DNA of 64,000 nt from Isobaculum melis (lineage in GTDB: Bacteria > Bacillota > Bacilli > Lactobacillales > Carnobacteriaceae). The stretch is taken from assembly GCF_900111355.1 (NCBI RefSeq), contig NZ_FOHA01000003.1, positions 62,001 through 126,000 on the forward strand, read 5' to 3'. Under the pieces are notes generated by a model, which saw nothing but the letters and a program-made list of their open reading frames with translations, had not been told where the DNA came from and made no database searches. The position numbers and the translations under genes were made by a program. The first letter of the stretch is position 1; each line of letters opens with the position of its first letter. Shown piece by piece: positions 25,749-36,036 of this stretch.

Positions 25749-28364
25749 ATGGAACTTGAAAAAATGACAACAACGATGCAGCAGGCTTTGGGAGATGCTC
25801 AACAAATTGCTGTAACAAGACATCATCAAACAATTGACATTGCCCATTTATGGAAAATATTTATGACGCCAGATCATTTCACTAGAAACCTCTATCAAGA
25901 CGTAGGACTGGATATAGCTGGATTTGAACAGCTGATTGACCAAGAATTAGAGCAATATCCTGTCATCGAAGGAAGTTCAGTTGCTTATGGCCAAAATCTT
26001 AGCCAAAACCTGTTTCAATTACTAACAGAAGCAGATAAAATAAGAGGTCAATTTGAAGATGAATATTTAGCAACAGAAATTGTTGTATTAGCCTTAATGA
26101 AATTAAAAAATCACCCATTAACAAAGTATCTTGTTAGCCAAGGTGTAACTGAAAAAGAATTAAAAAAAGCAATAGAAGAGATTCGAGGTGGAGAAAAAGT
26201 GACATCCCTTAATCAAGAAGAACAATATAAAGCATTAGAAAAATACGGTACTGATTTAGTTCAAGCCGTTAAAAGTGGCAAACAAGATCCAGTGATTGGA
26301 CGTGACGAAGAGATTCGTGATGTGATTCGGATTTTATCCAGAAAAACAAAAAATAATCCCGTTTTAATTGGAGAGCCTGGGGTTGGTAAAACAGCCATCG
26401 TTGAAGGCTTAGCTCAAAGAATTGTTCGTAAGGACGTACCTGAAAACCTAAAAGACAAAACCATTTTCTCTTTAGATATGGGGGCGTTAATTGCAGGTGC
26501 GAAATTCCGTGGCGAATTTGAAGAACGTTTAAAAGCTGTCCTAAAAGAAGTGAAGAAAAGTGATGGACGGATTATTCTATTCATTGATGAAATTCACACC
26601 ATTGTTGGTGCTGGTAAAACAGAAGGTAGCATGGATGCAGGAAACTTACTCAAACCAATGCTAGCTCGTGGTGAGCTACACTGTATTGGCGCAACAACCT
26701 TAGATGAATACCGTCAATACATGGAAACCGATAAAGCCCTAGAACGTCGTTTCCAAAAAGTATTGGTTAATGAACCGACTGTGGAGGATACTATTAGTAT
26801 TTTACGTGGGTTAAAAGAACGTTTTGAAATCCATCACAGTGTCAATATTCATGACAATGCTTTAGTCGCAGCGGCAACGCTATCAAATCGTTATATTACA
26901 GACCGTTTCTTACCTGATAAAGCCATTGATCTAGTGGACGAGGCCTGTGCAACTATTCGTGTAGAAATGAACTCTATGCCTAATGAGTTGGATCAAGTGA
27001 CGCGTAGATTGATGCAATTAGAGATTGAAGAAGCAGCACTAAAAAAAGAAAAAGATGATGCTAGTAAAAAACGTTTAGAAACCATTCAACAAGAATTGGC
27101 TGATTTAAGAGAAAGTGCCAATAACATGAAAATGAAATGGGAGACTGAGAAAGAAGAAGTTTCAAAAGTCAGAGACAAACGTGCAATACTAGAACAATTA
27201 AGACGTGAATTAGAAGATGCAGAATCCAATTACAATTTGGAACGTGCAGCAGAATTAAGACATGGTACCATTCCACAAGTTGAAAAAGAATTGCATGTAT
27301 TAGAACAAGAAAATGAAGAGAAACAAAAAGGTAGCAGTCGTTTGGTTCAAGAATCAGTCACAGAAAATGAAATTGCAGAAGTGATTGCCAGAATGACAGG
27401 TATACCAGTGACGCGTTTAGTTGAAGGAGAAAGAGAAAAACTCTTAAAATTAGGCGAAACTCTTCATAAACGTGTAATTGGTCAAGATGAAGCTGTGCAA
27501 ATGGTGACAGATGCTGTTATTCGTGCCCGTGCTGGCTTACAAGATCCAACAAGACCACTTGGTTCATTTCTATTCTTAGGCCCAACAGGTGTTGGTAAAA
27601 CCGAACTTGCAAAAGCCTTAGCAGAGAACCTCTTTGATTCTGAAGAGCACATGGTTAGAATTGACATGAGTGAGTATATGGAAAAACACAGTGTCTCAAG
27701 ATTAGTCGGTGCACCTCCAGGCTATGTGGGCTATGAAGAGGGTGGTCAATTAACCGAAGCTGTACGTAGAAGTCCCTATACCATTGTCTTATTAGATGAA
27801 ATTGAAAAAGCCCATCCAGATGTTTTTAATATTTTATTACAAGTTTTGGATGATGGCCGTTTAACAGATTCTAAAGGACGTGTCGTAGACTTTAAAAATA
27901 CTGTGCTGATTATGACCAGTAACATTGGCTCACACTTATTATTAGAGGGATTAGATGTTTTAACAGGAGAGTTGAAACCAGAAGTAGAAGATGGGGTTTA
28001 CAACCTATTAAAATCCTCATTTAAACCTGAGTTCTTAAACAGAATTGATGATACCGTTTTATTCAAACCACTTACTTTAGACAATGTTAAAGGAATAGTG
28101 GAGAAAATGACCGTTTCGCTTACTCAGAGATTAGCTGAGCAAGAAATTACCTTAAGTTTATCTGATGAGGCGCTAGCCTTTGTTGCGGAAAATGCTTATG
28201 ATCCAGTTTATGGGGCAAGACCTTTAAAACGTTATCTAACCAAAGAGGTAGAAACACCACTGGCAAGAGAGATTATTGCTGGCAAAATTTTACCTAAAAC
28301 AAAAGTACTTGTGACGGTAAAAGAAGATCAATTAGCTTTTGAGTATTTAAATGAAACCCTATAA
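25749..28364 (+). CDS. clpB: ATP-dependent chaperone ClpB
   Basis: An 871-residue disaggregase that works with DnaK to rescue aggregated proteins. It has an N-terminal Clp-N domain (about 1-150), AAA-1 with Walker A GEPGVGKT near residue 205 and [12 protein letters not shown] near 278, a coiled-coil middle domain (about 405-525) specific to ClpB, and AAA-2 with GPTGVGKT near 615 and [13 protein letters not shown] near 680. No ClpP-binding IGF loop was noticed, fitting ClpB rather than ClpA/C. The ATG at 25749 follows AGGGGG; the preceding in-frame TTG is one codon upstream. Control by CtsR is visible in the promoter. Confidence 0.95.
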   Translation: MELEKMTTTMQQALGDAQQIAVTRHHQTIDIAHLWKIFMTPDHFTRNLYQDVGLDIAGFEQLIDQELEQYPVIEGSSVAYGQNLSQNLFQLLTEADKIRGQFEDEYLATEIVVLALMKLKNHPLTKYLVSQGVTEKELKKAIEEIRGGEKVTSLNQEEQYKALEKYGTDLVQAVKSGKQDPVIGRDEEIRDVIRILSRKTKNNPVLIGEPGVGKTAIVEGLAQRIVRKDVPENLKDKTIFSLDMGALIAGAKFRGEFEERLKAVLKEVKKSDGRIILFIDEIHTIVGAGKTEGSMDAGNLLKPMLARGELHCIGATTLDEYRQYMETDKALERRFQKVLVNEPTVEDTISILRGLKERFEIHHSVNIHDNALVAAATLSNRYITDRFLPDKAIDLVDEACATIRVEMNSMPNELDQVTRRLMQLEIEEAALKKEKDDASKKRLETIQQELADLRESANNMKMKWETEKEEVSKVRDKRAILEQLRRELEDAESNYNLERAAELRHGTIPQVEKELHVLEQENEEKQKGSSRLVQESVTENEIAEVIARMTGIPVTRLVEGEREKLLKLGETLHKRVIGQDEAVQMVTDAVIRARAGLQDPTRPLGSFLFLGPTGVGKTELAKALAENLFDSEEHMVRIDMSEYMEKHSVSRLVGAPPGYVGYEEGGQLTEAVRRSPYTIVLLDEIEKAHPDVFNILLQVLDDGRLTDSKGRVVDFKNTVLIMTSNIGSHLLLEGLDVLTGELKPEVEDGVYNLLKSSFKPEFLNRIDDTVLFKPLTLDNVKGIVEKMTVSLTQRLAEQEITLSLSDEALAFVAENAYDPVYGARPLKRYLTKEVETPLAREIIAGKILPKTKVLVTVKEDQLAFEYLNETL

Positions 28365-28370
28365 ATAAGA

Positions 28371-28403
28371 AAAATCCTAGCTATTGTTAGCTAGGATTTT
28401 TTT
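28371..28403. terminator. Terminator between clpB and the YjzD-like gene
   Basis: AAAATCCTAGCT pairs with AGCTAGGATTTT, followed by T residues. It lies between convergent genes. Confidence 0.9.
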
Positions 28404-28408
28404 GACTA

Positions 28409-28591
28409 TTATTGCTCTTCTTTTGGTTCTTTAGGCATGGCTAATGGAATCACTGAAACAATAAATCCAGCGATTAAACTTACAATGGTTGCATCTAAAA
28501 AATTATATGGAGCACCGACTAAAGATGCACCGATATAGGCAACTGCTTGTCCAATCAAGAACGCCCAAAAAATAACGACAAGATTTTTCAT
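28409..28591 (-). CDS. yjzD: DUF2929 small membrane protein (YjzD-like)
   Basis: A 60-residue protein with two hydrophobic helices (about residues 4-24 and 34-53), a GASLVGAPYNFLDA loop and a charged MPKEPKEEQ tail. This matches DUF2929. The ATG at 28591 has AGAGGT 7 bases upstream; earlier GTG codons overlap that site. Position between clpB and fabH parallels the B. subtilis region holding yjzD. Function unknown. Confidence 0.72.
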   Translation of the reverse strand: MKNLVVIFWAFLIGQAVAYIGASLVGAPYNFLDATIVSLIAGFIVSVIPLAMPKEPKEEQ

Positions 28592-28690
28592 CACACGCAC
28601 CTCTTTTCATTCGCATTTATTCTATCACAATTTACTGAATTGTAAAGGGAAAACAACTATTTATGAGTGCTCTCTCATGGAATAAAAGGC

Positions 28691-28719
28691 TTGACAAAAG
28701 CGATGAATCACTTTAAATT
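28691..28719 (+). promoter_or_regulatory. fabH-fabF promoter
   Basis: TTGACA, 17 bases, TAAATT, about 50 bases upstream of the fabH start. The FapR-like box begins at its -10. Confidence 0.65.
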
Positions 28720-28734
28720 AGTAGTAGGTAATAA
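28718..28734. promoter_or_regulatory. FapR-like operator at the fabH promoter
   Basis: TTAGTAGTAGGTAATAA fits a TTAGTA-N5-TACTAA inverted repeat with one arm mismatch, directly after the -10. A longer perfect inverted repeat, TTAGTAG (28718-28724) and CTACTAA (28741-28747), also spans the region. Regulator identity is inferred. Confidence 0.45.
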
Positions 28735-28770
28735 AAATAGCTACTAAATAGATGACTAAGGTGATGAAAC

Positions 28771-29715
28771 ATGACAATAAATGTAGGCATTATAGGTGTT
28801 GGAAAGTATGTACCAGAAGAGGTACTGACAAATTTTGACTTAGAAAAAAGAATGGATACAAATGACGAATGGATTAGGACACGCACAGGAATTGAGCGTC
28901 GTCATATCGCACCAGATGGTATTGAAACAGCAGATATGGCTTATTTTTCTGCAAAAGAAGCGTTAGCAGATGCACAGCTAGATGCAACTGAAATTGATTT
29001 GATTATTGTGGCCACAGTGAGTCAAGCTTTTCATTTTCCATCTGTAGCCAATCAAATCCAAGCACGCTTAGGCGCAACAAAAGCAGCAGCAATGGATATT
29101 GGTGCTGCTTGTTCAGGCTTTGTATATGGACTCATTACAGGTGCACAATTTATCCAATCAGGTGCTTATCAAAACATATTGGTTGTAGGTGCTGAAAAAT
29201 TATCACAAATGATTGATTGGGAAGACCGCGGCACAGCCATTTTATTTGGTGATGGTGCAGGAGCAGCAGTAATTGGACCAGTTCCAGAAAATCAAGGCAT
29301 TCTCTCCTTTGAATTAGGAAGTGATGGTAGTGGTGCAGGTCACCTTTATGAAAATGAAAAAGGGCATATTGTGATGCAAGGCAATGAAGTCTTTAAATTT
29401 GCTGTCAGAAAAATGGGAGATGCGTCAGTGAATGTCCTTGAAAAAGCGGGTATTGCTAAAGAAGAGCTAGATGTTTTGATTCCCCATCAAGCAAATATTC
29501 GCATTATGAAATCAGCAGCAAATCGTTTAAGCTTACCAGAAGAAAAAATGGTTTCAGTTGTACATGAATATGGGAATACCAGCTCAGCAAGTATCCCAAT
29601 TGCTTTATATGATGCAGTTAAAACAGGAAGAATCAAAACCAATGATTCAGTTCTCCTAGTTGGCTTTGGTGCAGGCTTAACCTGGGCTGCATGCGTTATA
29701 AAATGGCATCAATAA
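28771..29715 (+). CDS. fabH: 3-oxoacyl-ACP synthase III
   Basis: A 314-residue condensing enzyme that starts fatty acid synthesis from acyl-CoA and malonyl-ACP. The catalytic triad is visible: Cys114 in [10 protein letters not shown], His in IPHQANIRI near residue 237, Asn in YGNTSSASI near 268. [14 protein letters not shown] near 32 is the CoA-binding start. AAGGTG precedes the ATG. It pairs with fabF as in Bacillus, rather than sitting in the large fab cluster usual for lactic acid bacteria. Confidence 0.94.
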   Translation: MTINVGIIGVGKYVPEEVLTNFDLEKRMDTNDEWIRTRTGIERRHIAPDGIETADMAYFSAKEALADAQLDATEIDLIIVATVSQAFHFPSVANQIQARLGATKAAAMDIGAACSGFVYGLITGAQFIQSGAYQNILVVGAEKLSQMIDWEDRGTAILFGDGAGAAVIGPVPENQGILSFELGSDGSGAGHLYENEKGHIVMQGNEVFKFAVRKMGDASVNVLEKAGIAKEELDVLIPHQANIRIMKSAANRLSLPEEKMVSVVHEYGNTSSASIPIALYDAVKTGRIKTNDSVLLVGFGAGLTWAACVIKWHQ

Positions 29716-29741
29716 ACTGTAAAGAAAGTAGGAATAATTTG

Positions 29742-30983
29742 ATGAAAACTAGAGTTGTAATTACAGGGTTAGGAACCGTTTCTCCAATTGGTAATACTGT
29801 GCCTGAAATGTGGGACAATGCGATTGCAGGAAAAAATGGTGTAGGTCTCATGACAAAAATTGATAATAGCGAGATGCCTGTGAAAGTTGCAGCAGAGCTA
29901 AAAGATTTTGATATTTCTCCCTATCTTGAAAAACGTGATGCCCGTAAAATGGCTACCTTTACACACTATGCTATTGCTGCAGCCCAAGAAGCAGTGGATG
30001 ATGCTGGTTTAGTTATGGAACAAGAAGAGGCTAGTCGTGTGGGAGTTTGGGTTGGATCAGGGATTGGCGGAATGGATGTTATGGAAGATAATATCCGTAC
30101 CTTTATGGAAAAAGGGTATCGACGTGTGAGCCCCTTCTTTATTCCAATGATGATTCCAGATATGGCAGCAGGACAAATCTCCATTCGTTTTGGGGCTAAA
30201 GGACCAAATGGCTGTACGATTACTGCCTGTGCAACAGGAACTAACTGTATTGGTGAAGCGATGAAATTTATTGAACGTGGCGATGCTGATGTGATGATTG
30301 CCGGCGGAACCGAAGCACCTATTACAAATATGGGGGTATCAGGATTTATTGCCAATAAGGCGTTAACGACAAATCCGGATCCTGAAACAGCATGTCGTCC
30401 TTTTGATACCAATCGTGATGGCTTTGTGATTGGCGAAGGGGCAGGGATTTTAGTCTTAGAATCATTAGAGCATGCCTTAGCTCGTGGTGCAAAGATTTAT
30501 GCAGAGCTTGTTGGTTATGGCTCATCAGGCGATGCACACCATATTACAGCGCCAGCTCCAGAAGGGGCAGGGGCACAACAAGCAATGACAGCAGCCATTA
30601 AAGATGCAGGTTTAGCCCTTGAAGATGTTGGCTATATTAATGCCCATGGAACAAGTACGCCAATGAATGATAAATTTGAAACAATGGCGATTAAAGGTGT
30701 CTTTAAAGAACATGCTCAGAATGGTTTATTAGTTAGCTCAACAAAATCAATGACAGGCCATACATTAGGCGCCTCTGGTGGAATTGAAGCGATTTTAACG
30801 ACTTTAGCGATTTACAATGATGAAGTCCCACCGACGATTCATTTAGAAGAAGCAGATGAAGAATGTGACTTGGATTATGTAGCAAATAAAAGTCGTAAGC
30901 AAGCATTAACAGCTGCTTTATCGAATTCATTTGGATTTGGTGGACATAATGCAGTCTTAGCCTTTAAAAAATATACAAAATAA
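29742..30983 (+). CDS. fabF: 3-oxoacyl-ACP synthase II
   Basis: A 413-residue elongation condensing enzyme. The catalytic Cys is in [14 protein letters not shown] near residue 165. The two histidines are in [11 protein letters not shown] near 305 and [11 protein letters not shown] near 340. [11 protein letters not shown] closes the protein. The ATG at 29742 was chosen because AGGAAT precedes it; an in-frame ATG at 29691 lies inside fabH. The 26-base gap to fabH and no terminator make a bicistronic operon. No acpP or other fab gene is adjacent. Confidence 0.94.
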   Translation: MKTRVVITGLGTVSPIGNTVPEMWDNAIAGKNGVGLMTKIDNSEMPVKVAAELKDFDISPYLEKRDARKMATFTHYAIAAAQEAVDDAGLVMEQEEASRVGVWVGSGIGGMDVMEDNIRTFMEKGYRRVSPFFIPMMIPDMAAGQISIRFGAKGPNGCTITACATGTNCIGEAMKFIERGDADVMIAGGTEAPITNMGVSGFIANKALTTNPDPETACRPFDTNRDGFVIGEGAGILVLESLEHALARGAKIYAELVGYGSSGDAHHITAPAPEGAGAQQAMTAAIKDAGLALEDVGYINAHGTSTPMNDKFETMAIKGVFKEHAQNGLLVSSTKSMTGHTLGASGGIEAILTTLAIYNDEVPPTIHLEEADEECDLDYVANKSRKQALTAALSNSFGFGGHNAVLAFKKYTK

Positions 30984-30992
30984 GGAAAAATA

Positions 30993-31043
30993 AAAATACC
31001 ACTAAATTTAGAGGAGTAATGCTCTAAATTTAGTGGTATTTTG
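30993..31043. terminator. Terminator after fabF
   Basis: A perfect 21-base inverted repeat, AAAATACCAC to TTAGAG with its complement, around an 8-base loop. It serves both convergent genes. Confidence 0.92.
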
Positions 31044-31044
31044 C

Positions 31045-31902
31045 CTATTTCATTAAATAATCCATTGCCAATTTTTTAGCATGCAGGGTATTTCCATGCT
31101 GTACGACATCATTAAAACAAGCGGTTGCTTCTTCAAAACGTTTTAAATGAAAGAAACAAATTCCTTTTTTCATCTCTTTGTTTACACGAGCTGATTCATT
31201 ACGAGAAACTGTTTTTTCAAATGCATCTAATGCAGCTTCATAATTTTCATGCATCATATAATGGATCGCAACATATAACTGCTGTAAGTTCTTTTTATCC
31301 TTACTAAAGAATAACGGCTTTTGAATATTTTTTAGGAGGTCTTCATAAGCTTGGTTGAATAAGGTTAAATTATTTTCTTCAAGGGCGATGTTGATTCTTA
31401 ATGTCGGGATTAAAGCCTTACATGATGCTTCATGAGAAGCAAGGAAGGTTTTGGCTTCCTGTAGCTCACCACAAGCCATTAAAGCAATTAAATAATGCGC
31501 TTCATAGTAATTGCGTAGATTTTTTTCAAAGCCTTTTGTAATATTCTTCCCATAAGTTACCCCTGTGGCCATATATTGACGAAAAGCAACTGCATCACAT
31601 TGATCAAGTAATACGAAATCAAATTGCTTCGCTATTTTGTTGTAGCGTTTAAGCATAATTGTCATACTCAGAATGAGTGAAGGGACGATAATGAGTACCG
31701 TCTTAGGGATATTAAGCCAGCCTTTAGTTGACGTAGCATAAATAGTGCCTACATTTAGGGAGGTATCAAAAGGGGTACCCCAGAAAAAACTACCAATGAG
31801 TACTAATAAGAATACGAATCCTACAAAATAAAAGCCAACTGCTTTGCCCAGTTTATTCGCTTTTTGATAACTTGCTACGATTTTATCTTCCATTCTTTTC
31901 AT
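31045..31902 (-). CDS. Membrane protein with TPR-like C-terminal region
   Basis: A 285-residue protein of unknown function. Two transmembrane helices (about residues 20-42 and 66-86) are followed by a cytosolic helical region. Repeats such as YYEAHYLIALMACGELQEAKTFL and KGICFFHLKRFEEATACFNDVV resemble tetratricopeptide helices. AAAGGAG lies 10 bases before the ATG. It appears monocistronic. The TPR-like part suggests a protein-interaction role; no enzyme motif is seen. Confidence 0.6.
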   Translation of the reverse strand: MKRMEDKIVASYQKANKLGKAVGFYFVGFVFLLVLIGSFFWGTPFDTSLNVGTIYATSTKGWLNIPKTVLIIVPSLILSMTIMLKRYNKIAKQFDFVLLDQCDAVAFRQYMATGVTYGKNITKGFEKNLRNYYEAHYLIALMACGELQEAKTFLASHEASCKALIPTLRINIALEENNLTLFNQAYEDLLKNIQKPLFFSKDKKNLQQLYVAIHYMMHENYEAALDAFEKTVSRNESARVNKEMKKGICFFHLKRFEEATACFNDVVQHGNTLHAKKLAMDYLMK

Positions 31903-31985
31903 ATGTAACTTACTCCTTTAAAGGTTTCTATCTAGTCATTTAACAAAAAATAAATTTGATGAAAATAATGGACTTCAGACAATTG

Positions 31986-32013
31986 AAAAAGGAGTCGAAA
32001 ATCGACTCCCTTT
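31986..32013 (-). terminator. Terminator of the HTH gene
   Basis: GGAGTCGA pairs with TCGACTCC around AAA, flanked by A3 and T-rich arms; on the minus strand it ends in CTTTTTC. Confidence 0.7.
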
Positions 32014-32021
32014 AACGCCAT

Positions 32022-32321
32022 TTAATTTTCATCATATGGACGATATTTTTTGCGTAGTTCTACTTGTTGCATTTTGCGTTCTTCAATTTCTGGCTTGAAG
32101 TACAAAGTAGCGCCATTTTTTTTGATTTGGTCAATTTTGCCTCTTGTTACAAGTGATTGAAAAGCACGTCTAGATATGCCTAAGATTTCAACCGCTTCCA
32201 TAGTAGAAACAAACTGATCATTCAACATTTTAATGGCCTTCTTCTTTTGTCGTTGAAATTCTTTAGGTGTGAGTTCTTTAGAAAGCAGATTTGAAGATGA
32301 AGTCGTTTTTTTCACCATCAT
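32022..32321 (-). CDS. Small helix-turn-helix protein
   Basis: A 99-residue basic protein. Residues about 45-80 (TMEAVEILGISRRAFQSLV then RGKIDQIKKNG) form an excisionase/MerR-like helix-turn-helix. The N-terminus is Ser/Lys-rich. The first ATG of a double ATG at 32321 was chosen for AAGGAG 7 bases upstream; an upstream in-frame ATG has none. It is divergent from dnaE and has its own terminator. Target unknown. No phage genes surround it. Confidence 0.65.
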   Translation of the reverse strand: MMVKKTTSSSNLLSKELTPKEFQRQKKKAIKMLNDQFVSTMEAVEILGISRRAFQSLVTRGKIDQIKKNGATLYFKPEIEERKMQQVELRKKYRPYDEN

Positions 32322-32469
32322 ACATACACTCCTTTTCTCATAATTCCTTTTAAATATACTAGAATAGTCCGCAACAAACAACTATTCTTTTGAAAATAAT
32401 GAAAATTCTTTCCTTTTTTTAACAAAATCCAACAAATTTATGACAGATTTAGTAAAAAAAGAGAGAAAT

Positions 32470-32499
32470 TTGCAAGAAACTAAAAAAAAACGGTATAAT
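32470..32499 (+). promoter_or_regulatory. dnaE promoter
   Basis: TTGCAA, 18 bases, perfect TATAAT, 35 bases ahead of the dnaE start codon. Confidence 0.65.
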
Positions 32500-32533
32500 A
32501 TAGATATTATAAAAAAGGACTGGAGAGAAGGAT

Positions 32534-35500
32534 ATGTCATTTGTACATTTACAGGTCATTAGCGCCTATAGTTTGCTACAAAGCACGACCTCAATTGAAA
32601 AATTAGTAGCAAAAGCTAAAGAAGATGGCTATCAGGCAATTGCTTTAACAGACATCAATGTATTATATGGCATCATAGATTTTTATAAAGCTTGTAAAAA
32701 AGCTGATATTAAGCCAATTCTCGGTTTAACCTTAGAGATAGCAGGGCTTATTCAAGAGAATCAAGTCTATCAAATGGTTTTTTTAGCTGAAAATTTAGCT
32801 GGCTATCAGCAATTAATGAAACTATCTTCTCTTAAAATGTTAAAAAATTCTCATGAAGTTTTAACGATGGATGACATAAATTCTCATTTAGAAAATCTGA
32901 TTGTCATTACCCCTGGGGAGCAAGGTGAAATTGAACAAGCTTTACTTGGAGAACAATGGGATAAAGCACAGCAAATTGCTAAAAAATGGTTAACTTATGT
33001 AGCAAATAGTCATTTTTATTTAGGGGTACAGGTACAGTCAAATTTGGTACCCATTATAGCGCAATTGCAAACCTTGGCAGCCCAATTACAAATCAAAACA
33101 GTGGCTATGACAGATGTGCGTTATTTAGAGCCAAGTGATCATTTTAGTACGAAGGTCTTAAGAGCAATTGATGATGGCGAAAAGTTAGCACTTGAAACAG
33201 AAGCCATCACAGGGGCCTATTATTTGCCTAAGCCGGAAACTGTTGTGGCACAATTTGAGCAGTATCAATTGGAAGCTGAGATCAATGAAACACTACAGAT
33301 TGCGCATCGTATTCAAGTAGAAATCCCTTTAAATCAAGCTTTATTTCCAAAGTATTTATTAGCAGCAGGAGAAACAGCGGCTGATAAATTGCGTAGCTTA
33401 TGTGAAGCAGGGTTAGCTCGCAGAGTTCCTCAAGCAACAGCTGACTATCAAGAACGTTTAAATCATGAATTACAAGTCATTCACAAAATGGGCTTTGATG
33501 ATTATTTCTTAATTATTTGGGATGTGATTACATTTGCCCATCAAAATGAGATTGTGACAGGAGCTGGCCGTGGTTCAGCAGCAGGATCCCTTGTTTCTTA
33601 TACATTAGGCATTACAGATGTAGATCCGATTCAATATCAATTGTTGTTTGAACGTTTCTTAAATGTAGAACGTTTTACCATGCCTGATATTGATTTAGAT
33701 ATTCCAGATAATAAAAGAGAAGCGGTACTCAGCTATGTTCAGCAAAAATATGGTGCAAATCATGTAGCACAAATTGCGACTTTTGGTACCTTAGCCGCAA
33801 AAATGGCTTTACGAGATGTTGCCAGAGTTTTTGGCTTGAATCAAAATGAAGCCAATGTTTGGTCAAATGCGATTCCAAAACAATTAGGGATTACATTAAG
33901 TCAAGCTTATCAAGACTCAGCTAAGTTAAGACAGCTCGTTCAAGAAACAGAAAAAAATAAATTATTATTTGAAACAGCCCAAAAAATTGAAGGCTTACCT
34001 AGACATGTTTCAACTCATGCAGCTGGAGTGGTCATGACAGATCAACCCTTAGATTCCCTTGTGCCCTTACAGCATGGCGGAAATGAGATTTATTTAACGC
34101 AATTTGCAATGGGAAATGTTGAAGAAATTGGCTTACTCAAAATGGACTTTTTAGGATTAAAAAACTTATCGATTTTAGCTAATGCGATGCAATTTTTAAA
34201 AAAGGATAATCAAGTAGCAATTCAATTAAATGAGCTACCATTAGATGATGAGGCAACCTTACAATTATTCCGTCAAGGAGACACAACGGGTGTTTTTCAA
34301 TTTGAATCAAGTGGGATTCGCAATGTCTTACGTAAGCTAGGTCCAACCTCAATTGAAGATGTTGCCGCAGTCAATGCGCTATACCGTCCAGGTCCAATGG
34401 AAAATATTGATTTATTTATTCGTCGTAAAAAAGGTTTGGAACCCATTGCTTATCCTCATGACAGCTTAAAAGACATTTTAGGTGTCACATATGGTGTCAT
34501 GGTTTATCAGGAGCAAATTATGCAAATTGCAGCTAAAATGGCTGGCTTTACTTTGGGACAAGCAGATATTTTAAGACGTGCGATTAGTAAAAAGAAAAAA
34601 GATGTGCTAGATGAAGAGCGTAAACATTTTATTGATGGAGCACTTTCTCAAGGCTATACAGAGGAAAGCGCAAGCGAAGTATATAACTGGATTGAACGCT
34701 TTGCAAACTATGGTTTCAATCGATCCCATGCAGTTGCCTATTCCTTTATTGCTTATCAATTAGCTTATCTTAAAGCCCATTATCCAGCCGCTTTTTTTGC
34801 TGCTTTATTAAATGGCATGATTCATAATCCTACAAAAATTAAAGAATATATTTTAGAAGCAAAGAAAAAGAAAGTCGCAATTGCACCACCAGATATTAAT
34901 CAAAGCTTTTATGGCTTTTCACTCAAAGACCATACCATTCAATTTGGCTTAGGCTCGATTAAAACCCTAAGAAGAGATTTTGTGATGGAAATCATTCAAA
35001 ATAGAAAAACGCATGGTCCTTATAAAGACTTGATTGATTTTTCTAGAAGAATGGATCCAAAATGGATGAAGGAAGAAAATCTTCGTCCACTTATTTTTGC
35101 TGGTGTCTTTGATCATTTAAATGAAAACAGAGGCACACTCATTAGCTCATTAGAGGGGGTTCTTTCCAGTGTGAAATACAGTGGCAACAATATGGACCTT
35201 TTGGGGATTTTGGAACCTAAGTATGAGCAAATGCCTGATTTAACCTTAGAAGAAAAGCTTGAAATGGAAGAAACCTATTTAGGTGCCTATGTTTCAGGAC
35301 ATCCAATTGAGCAGTATCAGGATTTAATGAAACTCAAAAAAGCCAGCTTTGTAGCAGAATTGGTTACAGGTAAGAAAGCAACAATTATTGGTTTTATTCG
35401 ACAAATTAAAAAAATTCGAACCAAAAAAGGCGAACAAATGGCTTTTGTGCAACTCAGTGATTCCTCAGGCGATCTCTCTTTAACGCTGTTTCCTGGAACT

Positions 35501-35866
35501 TATCGAAGATTTGTCAAGCTCTTAGAAAAAAATAGTATTTTACTCGTTACTGGGAAAGTGGAAGAGAATCAACAAGATGGGATGCAGCTGTTAGTTGATG
35601 AAATCGTTGATGCCATGCCATTAAATCAAGTAGTAGAAGGCAATCAATGCTTTATTAAAATTACCAAAGAAAAAGAAAATCCTAAGGTTCTTTCACAATT
35701 AAAAGAGGTGTTAACATTAGGAACAGGTGAACTGCCCGTCATTTTATTTTATGAATCAACCAATAAGAAAATTGCCTTAAATCAAGAGGATTGGATTCAG
35801 CCACTTGTGGGGGTAAAGGAGCAGCTTCAACAGTTGCTTGGAGCAGAAAATATTGTCATAAAATAA
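32534..35866 (+). CDS. dnaE: DNA polymerase III subunit alpha (DnaE)
   Basis: A 1110-residue C-family polymerase. The PHP domain is at the N-terminus (FVHLQVISAYSLLQS, then ALTDINVLYG near residue 36). The polymerase core has GAGRGSAAGSLVSY near 345 and the catalytic PDIDLDIPD near 390. A tandem helix-hairpin-helix and an OB-fold (about residue 950-1030, including KATIIGFIRQIKKIRTKKG) follow. In Firmicutes DnaE extends primers beside PolC. The ATG follows GGAGAGAAGG. It is upstream of accD-accA-pfkA-pyk, the usual Bacillales order. Confidence 0.95.
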   Translation: MSFVHLQVISAYSLLQSTTSIEKLVAKAKEDGYQAIALTDINVLYGIIDFYKACKKADIKPILGLTLEIAGLIQENQVYQMVFLAENLAGYQQLMKLSSLKMLKNSHEVLTMDDINSHLENLIVITPGEQGEIEQALLGEQWDKAQQIAKKWLTYVANSHFYLGVQVQSNLVPIIAQLQTLAAQLQIKTVAMTDVRYLEPSDHFSTKVLRAIDDGEKLALETEAITGAYYLPKPETVVAQFEQYQLEAEINETLQIAHRIQVEIPLNQALFPKYLLAAGETAADKLRSLCEAGLARRVPQATADYQERLNHELQVIHKMGFDDYFLIIWDVITFAHQNEIVTGAGRGSAAGSLVSYTLGITDVDPIQYQLLFERFLNVERFTMPDIDLDIPDNKREAVLSYVQQKYGANHVAQIATFGTLAAKMALRDVARVFGLNQNEANVWSNAIPKQLGITLSQAYQDSAKLRQLVQETEKNKLLFETAQKIEGLPRHVSTHAAGVVMTDQPLDSLVPLQHGGNEIYLTQFAMGNVEEIGLLKMDFLGLKNLSILANAMQFLKKDNQVAIQLNELPLDDEATLQLFRQGDTTGVFQFESSGIRNVLRKLGPTSIEDVAAVNALYRPGPMENIDLFIRRKKGLEPIAYPHDSLKDILGVTYGVMVYQEQIMQIAAKMAGFTLGQADILRRAISKKKKDVLDEERKHFIDGALSQGYTEESASEVYNWIERFANYGFNRSHAVAYSFIAYQLAYLKAHYPAAFFAALLNGMIHNPTKIKEYILEAKKKKVAIAPPDINQSFYGFSLKDHTIQFGLGSIKTLRRDFVMEIIQNRKTHGPYKDLIDFSRRMDPKWMKEENLRPLIFAGVFDHLNENRGTLISSLEGVLSSVKYSGNNMDLLGILEPKYEQMPDLTLEEKLEMEETYLGAYVSGHPIEQYQDLMKLKKASFVAELVTGKKATIIGFIRQIKKIRTKKGEQMAFVQLSDSSGDLSLTLFPGTYRRFVKLLEKNSILLVTGKVEENQQDGMQLLVDEIVDAMPLNQVVEGNQCFIKITKEKENPKVLSQLKEVLTLGTGELPVILFYESTNKKIALNQEDWIQPLVGVKEQLQQLLGAENIVIK

Positions 35867-36036
35867 TGATTAAAAAGAGAGAGAAAAGAACAGAATAACA
35901 TGGATACGTTTTCTTCATAATTTTTTTCTCTTTTAAACAGACTTTTCAGTCAATAAATGATAAAATACAGAGAAGCGAGTTTTTACATCTCGTTGATAAA
36001 GCAGGAAGAAGTTGCGAAAAATGGAGGCTGAGTACC

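Noticed and set aside
32022-32321. Excisionase-like HTH protein as evidence of a prophage
   Set aside because: It stands alone beside dnaE with its own terminator; no integrase, portal or other phage gene is present.
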